Source: a bacterium
GTDB taxonomy: Bacteria; Cyanobacteriota; Vampirovibrionia; Obscuribacterales; Obscuribacteraceae
Reading direction: 5' to 3'
Assembly (NCBI GenBank): GCA_030431355.1
Contig: JAUIJG010000207.1
Coordinates: forward strand, 1-9,149
Length of the DNA stretch: 9,149 nucleotides
Shown one piece after another: positions 1 through 5,252 of this stretch. The notes beneath the pieces are model-generated. The model did not search any database. It was not told the origin of the DNA and saw only the letters and a list, made by a program, of their open reading frames with translations. Position 1 is the first letter of the stretch. Each line of letters starts with the position of its first letter. The position numbers and the translations under genes are program-made.

Positions 1-182
1 CCAGTAGCGATGGCGACACGAATACCAGCACCAGTACCAAAGAAGAGCCCTCTAAAGAAGAAGTCGATTCCAGCAGCGCCAGCGATGATAAGAAAACCGA
101 GGTCGACAAAGAGCCATCTGCCGAGGAGACTGGCAAGGAGCCTGATACCGCCTGGTCTTCCCGGGGCGAGAGTTGTTCCTGA
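1..182 (+). CDS. C-terminal end of a protein with a low-complexity acidic tail (partial)
   Basis: The reading frame whose first whole codon is at base 3 stays open for 59 codons and stops at TGA 180-182. The start lies outside the window. The translation is almost entirely Ser, Thr, Asp, Glu and Lys with scattered Pro, typical of a disordered tail, and no fold or motif is visible. The last residues (TAWSSRGESCS) are less repetitive. Frame 1 is also open as far as TAG 187-189, but it gives an Arg/Pro/Lys-rich product. The acidic frame looks more like a real protein tail, similar in flavour to the acidic region of the FtsY downstream. No function can be assigned. The gene runs toward the minus-strand gene ending at 219, leaving 36 bases between them, in which I see no clear terminator hairpin. 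Confidence 0.5.
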   Translation, partial: SSDGDTNTSTSTKEEPSKEEVDSSSASDDKKTEVDKEPSAEETGKEPDTAWSSRGESCS

Positions 183-218
183 GTTCTAGCGTACTTTTAA
201 ATAAGGCACTATCGAGAC

Positions 219-1418
219 CTACTCATATTCCTTCTCTCTCAACCTTGAGCGTTCGAATACGCCGGTCATATAGAGAGTATATTCTATATCTTTTCCTGAA
301 CGATGGGAAAATTCCAGGGCTACTATCGCTTTTTCATAGGTGACGAAATCTTTTTGTAATAGGTCAACCAGACGTAAGCAAGAGAATAGAATGGTGTCGC
401 TTATGGTGCCTTCTTCGATGAGCATATTGACCACCTGACGTACCTGATTGTAATTTACTGAAAGGCACTCTTGAATCTCCCTGCTAATATCTTCGTTTTT
501 GATTACGCCACTGGCTTTGAGAAGGTCTATCAATGGAACCGCCTGATTAGGCACCATCTTGTATGCGTTTGCCTCAGAGACCGCCCGAACTGCCGAATAC
601 CCTTTAAGAATGATGTTCGTTAGAGCATTTTTGGCTTGATCTTTGTCAAGGGTGTTTCGATCCATCATCTCTTGAAGCTCTACAGCCTTTTCGATCATCT
701 CCTCGGTCAGGTTGCTTTTTTTAAGTATGGCCGCACCAAATGTAGTGTGTTGGCTCACTGAATCGATCAGGATTTCGCTTATTTGAGCATCGTTGCATAT
801 ATTACAGAGTGAGAGCAATTCGCCAAGGCGTGGCGTGTTCTTTAGCGGTCTTCTTACAAAACTGCTATTGCACTCCAGTTTGCATAACTCCACTTCCCTT
901 GCATGGGCTGCCTGGAGGGAGGCAAGACCGGCTTCTCTTTTGATGTGTCCTGTCCGGATTAGGTTCTGAACGGCCAGGGCTTTGTTGACTAGCGGTTGAG
1001 ATACGAGCCCCCGGTGGCAAATAATATGTCCGAGGGGAAGAGCAGTACTTTCATTAGTAACCAGGCATTCTTCAAGCTTCTCTGTATCGATTATTTCGGC
1101 TATGAGAAGCAGTTGCCCAAGCTTATTCGTCTCGTTGTCTTCCGGTCTGACCACGCTCGCCTTTACAAAAGCTTCGGCGAGGCTCTTTCTTTCTCCGTGG
1201 CATAGTTTCATCACCTCCACCGCCTTATCAAATTCCAGTAAGTGATCATTGACCATGTACTGGAGATCCAGGGCGTATTTTAGTTGGGTGTCGTTCAAAT
1301 AGCCGGAAATAACAAGTACTTTCCCAAGAGGTAAGCCCTGGGATTCATAGATTGTCAGAGCCTCTTTGATGTAATCGGAGGAGAGAACTTCGGCTGCCAG
1401 AAGCAGTTCGCCCAGTCT
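219..1418 (-). repeat. Four in-frame 98-codon protein repeats
   Basis: Units occupy about 1418-1125, 1124-831, 830-537 and 536-219, reading along the minus strand. The repeat is visible at the protein level: (R/K)LGxLL near the start, xLG or xFG 29 residues later, and A(L/V)xxQ 19 residues after that. The DNA has diverged, so this is an old duplication rather than a recent tandem repeat. Confidence 0.8.
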
Positions 1419-1442
1419 TACATGCTTTTGATTGTTCGACAT
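219..1442 (-). CDS. Tandem MshEN-like repeat protein, no ATPase domain
   Basis: The 407-residue protein consists of four tandem units. Each opens with an MshEN-like module (N-terminal domain of type II secretion/type IV pilus ATPases, PF05157) followed by a predicted helical linker. Unit starts are RLGELL at 9, KLGQLL at 107, RLGELL at 205 and PLIDLL at 303, so the period is exactly 98 residues. The second half-motif begins at 38, 136 and 234 (PLGKVL, PLGHII, TFGAAI) and ends in ALDLQ (57-61), ALAVQ (155-159) and AVELQ (253-257). Unit 4 is the most diverged and has about four extra residues. There is no signal peptide, membrane helix, Walker motif or secretion ATPase domain, so the protein is probably cytoplasmic. 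MshEN domains in MshE bind cyclic di-GMP. Here the Gly of the first half-motif is Glu, Glu, Asn and Gly in units 1 to 4, so ligand binding is uncertain. Its ATG follows the rsmD stop directly (TAGATG), with GGAAGGAAAG upstream as a likely ribosome binding site. This indicates cotranscription with rsmD, although no functional link is obvious. Confidence 0.85.
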   Translation of the reverse strand: MSNNQKHVRLGELLLAAEVLSSDYIKEALTIYESQGLPLGKVLVISGYLNDTQLKYALDLQYMVNDHLLEFDKAVEVMKLCHGERKSLAEAFVKASVVRPEDNETNKLGQLLLIAEIIDTEKLEECLVTNESTALPLGHIICHRGLVSQPLVNKALAVQNLIRTGHIKREAGLASLQAAHAREVELCKLECNSSFVRRPLKNTPRLGELLSLCNICNDAQISEILIDSVSQHTTFGAAILKKSNLTEEMIEKAVELQEMMDRNTLDKDQAKNALTNIILKGYSAVRAVSEANAYKMVPNQAVPLIDLLKASGVIKNEDISREIQECLSVNYNQVRQVVNMLIEEGTISDTILFSCLRLVDLLQKDFVTYEKAIVALEFSHRSGKDIEYTLYMTGVFERSRLREKEYE

Positions 1443-1994
1443 CTATCTATCTTTCCTTCCGATGAATGTAAGCACCGTCTGACCATAGACCCTTTTGTCC
1501 TTTTCCATAAGGGAAGTTTTGGAAAGGTCTAGAATTGTAGTATGTTGATGTTCAAGGATAAATACCCCGCCATCTTTTAACAGGCATTTTCTGTCCACCA
1601 GATGAATCGTAGGCTGACTCAAGTTCGCGCCGTATGGGGGATCGGCAAAGATCAGATCATAGAAATTCTTCTCCAGTCGGCTTCCACAAGAGCGAATATC
1701 CTCGGCTAAGACATCTGCTTCAAGGCTAAATAGGTCAAGGTTGTCTCTTATCTGGGCGGCCATCTTGCGGTTTATCTCCACCGCCGTTAAGGTCTTGGCT
1801 CCTCGGCTCAGCGCTTCCAGCCCCATTATTCCTGAGCCGGCGTAGAGATCAAGAAAGTTTGCTCCGGTGACTTTATCTGCCAGAATGTTGAAGAGGGCCT
1901 GACGGATTTTTGATGCGGTGGGCCTGGCTATTTTCCCTTTGGGGCTGGGAATAGAGCGACCTCGATGCTGTCCGCCCGTAACCTTTATAGTCAA
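1443..1994 (-). CDS. rsmD: 16S rRNA (guanine(966)-N(2))-methyltransferase RsmD
   Basis: RsmD transfers a methyl group from S-adenosylmethionine to N2 of G966 in 16S rRNA during assembly of the small subunit. The 183 residues match the usual family length. The N-terminus has the family signature: GGQHRGRSIPSPKG (7-20), then RPTASKIRQALFNIL (24-38). The SAM-binding motif I is FLDLYAGSGIMGLEALSRGA (47-66), with an acidic residue at E73 to hold the cofactor ribose. The catalytic motif IV is FADPPYG (116-122). The start codon is TTG (bases 1994-1992). It is supported by GAGGGA about six bases upstream, by alignment with the family N-terminus, and by the lack of an in-frame ATG or GTG nearby. The stop (TAG, 1445-1443) touches the ATG of the repeat protein that follows. 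The gene is divergent from nusB across 112 bases. Confidence 0.95.
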   Translation of the reverse strand: MTIKVTGGQHRGRSIPSPKGKIARPTASKIRQALFNILADKVTGANFLDLYAGSGIMGLEALSRGAKTLTAVEINRKMAAQIRDNLDLFSLEADVLAEDIRSCGSRLEKNFYDLIFADPPYGANLSQPTIHLVDRKCLLKDGGVFILEHQHTTILDLSKTSLMEKDKRVYGQTVLTFIGRKDR

Positions 1995-2106
1995 ATGTGT
2001 TCCCTCAAGTAAAGAGCTTCTTTAAGCTTTCCTTGTTTGGTCGGAGATCCCGAGACTGGCCCATGGTAACATGGTCAACTCTTATATATTAAAGTAGAAA
2101 AGATCA

Positions 2107-2838
2107 ATGAAACCTAGAAGAGTTGCCCGTGAACTGGCTGTGATTGTATTGAGCCAGTTGCCGAAAAAGAAAGACAAAATCGAGGCTCTGGAGATTGAAA
2201 GTCTCCTGGCTACGTCCATCGAAAGTCTTACCGACTATGCCAAGCAGCTTCTGGATGACTCCAGCTCCAGACTTCAAGATGCTGCTCAAACTCTGGATGG
2301 GTATGAGATGGACCATCCCAAAAATGTAAGGCAGGTCCATAGTATGAGACCTGTGGAGGTTACCTCTGAATTTTTGAGGGAGCATCTGGAAAAGATAGAT
2401 ATCGCCCTGGCCTTGCTATCGGAAGCGATAGTAATTCCCGAGTTAACCATGGCTTTTAGCAAGGGCATGCAGTCCGAAGTGAGAGATTTTGCCGTGGAAC
2501 TCCTGACCACCTACGTAAACAATAGAGAGGCGGTGGAGAAGATCGGTAAAGAGATGAAGTCGAAATGGCGCCAGGACAGGATGATGAGTATTGACCGAAA
2601 TATTCTTACCCTGGCAATCACCGAACTTTTCTTTATGCCGGATATTCCTGAGCCTGTATGTGTTAACGAAGCTGTCGAACTCTGTCATCGTTTCGCCGAC
2701 CAGAGAGCGGCTAAATTTCTCAACGGAGTTCTAGGCGATATGGTTGAAGATGCCGAATACTTCAGGCTTACTGGTGAGTTCAGGGCACAAACCAGCGCAT
2801 CTGACTCGGAAGCCCCATCGGAAGAGCCGGTTGTTTGA
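2107..2838 (+). CDS. nusB: Transcription antitermination factor NusB, cyanobacterial type
   Basis: NusB binds the boxA element of rRNA transcripts with NusE (ribosomal protein S10) and helps RNA polymerase resist premature termination. The conserved C-terminal core is clear: SIDRNILTLAITELFF (161-176), VCVNEAVELCHRFADQRAAKF (184-204) and NGVLGDM (206-212). At 243 residues the protein is much longer than the roughly 140 of E. coli NusB. An inserted helical region of about 70 to 80 residues lies between the N-terminal helix (RRVARELAVIVLSQLP, 4-19) and the core, as in cyanobacterial NusB. A short disordered tail (about 222-243) follows the core. ATG 2107 has only a weak AG-rich leader (GTAGAAAAGATCA) and no better in-frame start. 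A TATATT at 2085-2090 could be a -10 box, but it has no convincing -35 partner and would leave a very short leader. ftsY follows after 19 bases. Confidence 0.93.
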   Translation: MKPRRVARELAVIVLSQLPKKKDKIEALEIESLLATSIESLTDYAKQLLDDSSSRLQDAAQTLDGYEMDHPKNVRQVHSMRPVEVTSEFLREHLEKIDIALALLSEAIVIPELTMAFSKGMQSEVRDFAVELLTTYVNNREAVEKIGKEMKSKWRQDRMMSIDRNILTLAITELFFMPDIPEPVCVNEAVELCHRFADQRAAKFLNGVLGDMVEDAEYFRLTGEFRAQTSASDSEAPSEEPVV

Positions 2839-2844
2839 GGAGGG
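2836..2844 (+). promoter_or_regulatory. Ribosome binding site deciding the ftsY start
   Basis: TGAGGAGGG overlaps the nusB stop codon and carries a strong GGAGGG (2839-2844). It lies 13 bases before ATG 2858, somewhat long but the only good match. The frame is open back to an ATG at 2744 inside nusB, but that extension overlaps nusB and reads as an out-of-frame shadow, so 2858 is preferred. Confidence 0.6.
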
Positions 2845-2857
2845 TAGTCTGACCAAA

Positions 2858-4078
2858 ATGAGTGAGATTCAGGAATCCCAGGGCAAAGAGAAGAAAGGCT
2901 GGTTCGGATCAACCTTTAATAAACTTAAATCCGCTCTGTCAAAAACCAAAGGCACAATAACAGGGGATCAGGAGAGTGAGTTAGCAACTCAGTCTCAATC
3001 GACTTCTGCCCCTGAAGCTCTTACCCGGTCAGATTCTGAACCAGCAACAGGGGAACCCGTGGTTCAAGATCCTGCGCCTTCTTTTGTTGAAGAGGAGCCG
3101 ATTCAGGCACCGCCGGAAGCTTTTGTTGAATCCGCAGTTGAATCAGCGGCGCCGCCGGTAGAGGAAGAGGAGGAGGAAGAGAAGAGCCGCTTCGAGCCTA
3201 TCTCAGGCACTCTCAAGTCCAGCGTATTCTCTCCTCAGCAAATAGAAGTTGAAGCCCTTGAGGTAGATGAAGACTACCTTGAAACCTTAGAAGAACGTTT
3301 GATTAAGGCTGACATAGGTCTGGCGAACGCCGAGGGTGTTATTGAGCATCTTCGCAAGAGTGCCACATCGGAAAAGTGGAATCAACAAAGAGTGGTAGAG
3401 TTTCTCAAGCAGGAGTTCTTGAATATACTCAAGGCTGCTCCCAGCTCTACTTTGAGCTATGACCCCGGAAAGTTGAACATCTATCTGGTGGTAGGCGTGA
3501 ATGGCACGGGAAAGACTACCAGTATAGGCAAACTCTGTTGGCGCTTGAAGCAAGAAGGCAAAAGAGTTTTGATGGCAGCAGGAGATACTTTCCGGGCTGC
3601 CGCTGAGTCCCAGCTGGAGATCTGGTCTAAGAGAGCCGGGGTCGATATAGTGCGGCTGGATGATGGAGCCGATCCCGGGGCAGTGGTTTATAAAGCTCTG
3701 GAGAGAGCGAAGGCGGAGAACTACAACTGTCTGGTTATAGATACCGCCGGAAGGCTCCACAATAAGTCCAACTTAATGGCAGAGTTGAAGAAAGTCAGAG
3801 GTGTTGTGGATAAGCATGGCGCCGACTGCAATCTTGAATCTTTGCTTGTTATCGATGCTTCCACGGGACAGAACGGACTTCAGCAAGCAAAAGTCTTTAC
3901 CGAAGTGTGCACCCTTAGCGGAGTTGTGCTTACCAAGCTGGATGGTACCGCCAAGGGTGGTATCGTATTCAGTATCGCAAAAGATCTTGATATACCTGTG
4001 AAGTTGATCGGTCTTGGAGAACAGATTGATGACCTCAAGGACTTTGAACCGGAGATGTTCGTTGAGGCTCTCCTTTAG
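2858..4078 (+). CDS. ftsY: Signal recognition particle receptor FtsY
   Basis: FtsY is the membrane-associated SRP receptor GTPase. It pairs with Ffh to deliver nascent membrane proteins to the Sec translocon. From ATG 2858 the protein has 406 residues. The GTPase motifs are all present: G1 GVNGTGKTT (213-221), the SRP-type DTFRAAA (243-249), G3 DTAGR (295-299), G4 TKLDG (359-363) and the closing GLGE (385-388). The N domain begins near VDEDYLETLEERLIKADIG (136-154). Residues 33 to about 130 form an acidic, Pro/Ala-rich linker with a run of seven Glu. An amphipathic segment, GWFGSTFNKLKSALSKTKG (about 14-32), resembles the membrane-targeting helix that in E. coli FtsY lies immediately before the N domain. 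Here it is at the extreme N-terminus, ahead of the acidic linker, which is unusual. The gene follows nusB as an operon and ends four bases from a convergent gene. Confidence 0.95.
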   Translation: MSEIQESQGKEKKGWFGSTFNKLKSALSKTKGTITGDQESELATQSQSTSAPEALTRSDSEPATGEPVVQDPAPSFVEEEPIQAPPEAFVESAVESAAPPVEEEEEEEKSRFEPISGTLKSSVFSPQQIEVEALEVDEDYLETLEERLIKADIGLANAEGVIEHLRKSATSEKWNQQRVVEFLKQEFLNILKAAPSSTLSYDPGKLNIYLVVGVNGTGKTTSIGKLCWRLKQEGKRVLMAAGDTFRAAAESQLEIWSKRAGVDIVRLDDGADPGAVVYKALERAKAENYNCLVIDTAGRLHNKSNLMAELKKVRGVVDKHGADCNLESLLVIDASTGQNGLQQAKVFTEVCTLSGVVLTKLDGTAKGGIVFSIAKDLDIPVKLIGLGEQIDDLKDFEPEMFVEALL

Positions 4079-4082
4079 TCTC

Positions 4083-5147
4083 TCAGGCGGTCTCTTTTTT
4101 TATCGTCTGATGCGGGGAGAAGGATTCAGTGTTCTGAGCCAGGCCTTTTTTGAGGGAAGGGGGAAGCTCAGTTAACTCCCTTGCTAACTCAAGCCGATTC
4201 TGCCTTGTTCCTGCCAGTGCTCCGCCTCCGGCGCAGATATAGGTGAAGAGGAGCGGCACAGATGCTGAGGCGTAAAATAGAAAGAGAGCCGGTAGGGTGA
4301 TCGGATTTAAAAAGTCGCCGCTGGCTATAAATGCACCTGTACCCAGGACCCAGGACATTATCGTTGCCAGGAAGATAGGATGCCAGATAAAGGAGCCCAT
4401 GCTCAGACTGGTGGAGTTTCTGTAACTCTTGGTTTTTCTGACTGCCAGGTAGGATGTCCCTCCGATGAAGAGGGTGATGAGGCTGAAGAGAGATACTACT
4501 GCAGTCATGGTCGGGTGGGGGAAGAGATAGACGATGGAGATCATCGCTAGCCCGGACGTCATTCCGTATTTCATCGGTTCAAATACTTTTCTTGCTCCGA
4601 TTGGCCCGTTCAAGTTTTTAATACTGTCTCTGGCTAAAATATTACCGAGCTTGTATCCCAGGGTGACGATACCCATCCAGACCCCAGTATTAATCATGGT
4701 TAAAGGGTCTGCCAGGGTGCTGGGGGTGAAAATCACAGTCATCAAAATCGGTAGAGACGCTGCGATGGCCACTAAGGATCCCTGGGTTATGTCCCAGGAC
4801 TTGCCGCCTTTCCAGGAGAGCTTCTGGTAGGTGAAAATGTTGTTGAATACGTAGAAAAATAGAAACAAACAAGCCCAGGACATACCCTGAATGTAACTAA
4901 GATAGGGAGTGGCGAGTTGGGTAGCGGCTAAGAGCATTATCAAGATCGCGGTCACTCCGGCAGCACTGGAGAAACTTAGAATCAATGAGAGCATCAGACC
5001 GACAGGTTTTGGCAGGGGCGAGACCTGATACTCTTTTCCCTCTACAACTTTGCAGGCTGCCTGCCATTTTTTTTCCGGGGCGGAAGGATCGGCTAATACT
5101 TTCCAGGCTTTCTTTTCTGCTTCAATCGATTCTGTTCTATTGAACAT
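4083..5147 (-). CDS. Polytopic membrane protein of unknown function
   Basis: I do not recognise a family. The 354-residue product begins with about 45 charged residues (EAEKKAWKVL and similar), so it has a soluble N-terminus and no signal peptide. About eight hydrophobic segments follow: roughly 49-78, 88-106, 122-141, 151-168, 195-209, 213-236, 253-275 and 283-312. Loops between them are short, and the C-terminal tail (about 313-354) is polar and probably cytoplasmic. No transporter signature, metal-binding cluster or catalytic motif stands out; a glycine cluster (AGGGALAG, 306-313) ends the last segment. ATG 5147 is preceded by GAGGGA about six bases upstream. A run of eight A lies in codons 25-27, and a run of seven A lies just before the stop. 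The gene has its own 105-base upstream region containing a perfect palindrome, and it ends four bases from ftsY on the other strand. Confidence 0.85.
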   Translation of the reverse strand: MFNRTESIEAEKKAWKVLADPSAPEKKWQAACKVVEGKEYQVSPLPKPVGLMLSLILSFSSAAGVTAILIMLLAATQLATPYLSYIQGMSWACLFLFFYVFNNIFTYQKLSWKGGKSWDITQGSLVAIAASLPILMTVIFTPSTLADPLTMINTGVWMGIVTLGYKLGNILARDSIKNLNGPIGARKVFEPMKYGMTSGLAMISIVYLFPHPTMTAVVSLFSLITLFIGGTSYLAVRKTKSYRNSTSLSMGSFIWHPIFLATIMSWVLGTGAFIASGDFLNPITLPALFLFYASASVPLLFTYICAGGGALAGTRQNRLELARELTELPPSLKKGLAQNTESFSPHQTIKKETA

Positions 5148-5164
5148 CCGAGTCCCTCAGCCTG

Positions 5165-5187
5165 GAGTATTATTTTCCATAATACTC
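5165..5187. promoter_or_regulatory. Perfect 9-bp inverted repeat upstream of the membrane protein gene
   Basis: GAGTATTAT (5165-5173) and ATAATACTC (5179-5187) are exact reverse complements separated by five bases. The element sits 18 to 40 bases before ATG 5147. It could be an operator for a dimeric regulator or a hairpin in the leader just above the ribosome binding site. There is no T-run on either side, so an intrinsic terminator for the upstream synthetase gene is less likely. A possible promoter (GTGACG, 17 bases, TAAATG on the minus strand) would place the palindrome at the transcription start, but that match is weak. Confidence 0.5.
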
Positions 5188-5252
5188 ATTTACCCTGAAC
5201 TCTTGTGGCCGTCACGGTCTATTCGCGCAATTTTAGAATCGGAAATATGGTT

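Noticed and set aside
183..218. Terminator between the left-edge gene and the convergent repeat-protein gene
   Set aside because: I found no stem with a T-run in this 36-base gap.
2012..2032. AGCTT/AAGCT hairpin in the rsmD leader
   Set aside because: The stem is only five base pairs and the match does not extend; it is easily chance in an AAGCTT-rich stretch.
2050..2078. TTGACC on the minus strand (2078-2073) as a -35 box for rsmD
   Set aside because: No -10-like sequence occurs 16 to 18 bases downstream; the positions read TCTCGG or similar.
2104..2385. Minus-strand open frame opposite nusB
   Set aside because: It is antisense to conserved NusB, with no ribosome binding site or recognisable protein.
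2744..2857. Extension of ftsY back to ATG 2744
   Set aside because: It overlaps nusB out of frame and its translation looks like a shadow of nusB. The strong GGAGGG lies just upstream of ATG 2858, which also begins a normal FtsY N-terminus.
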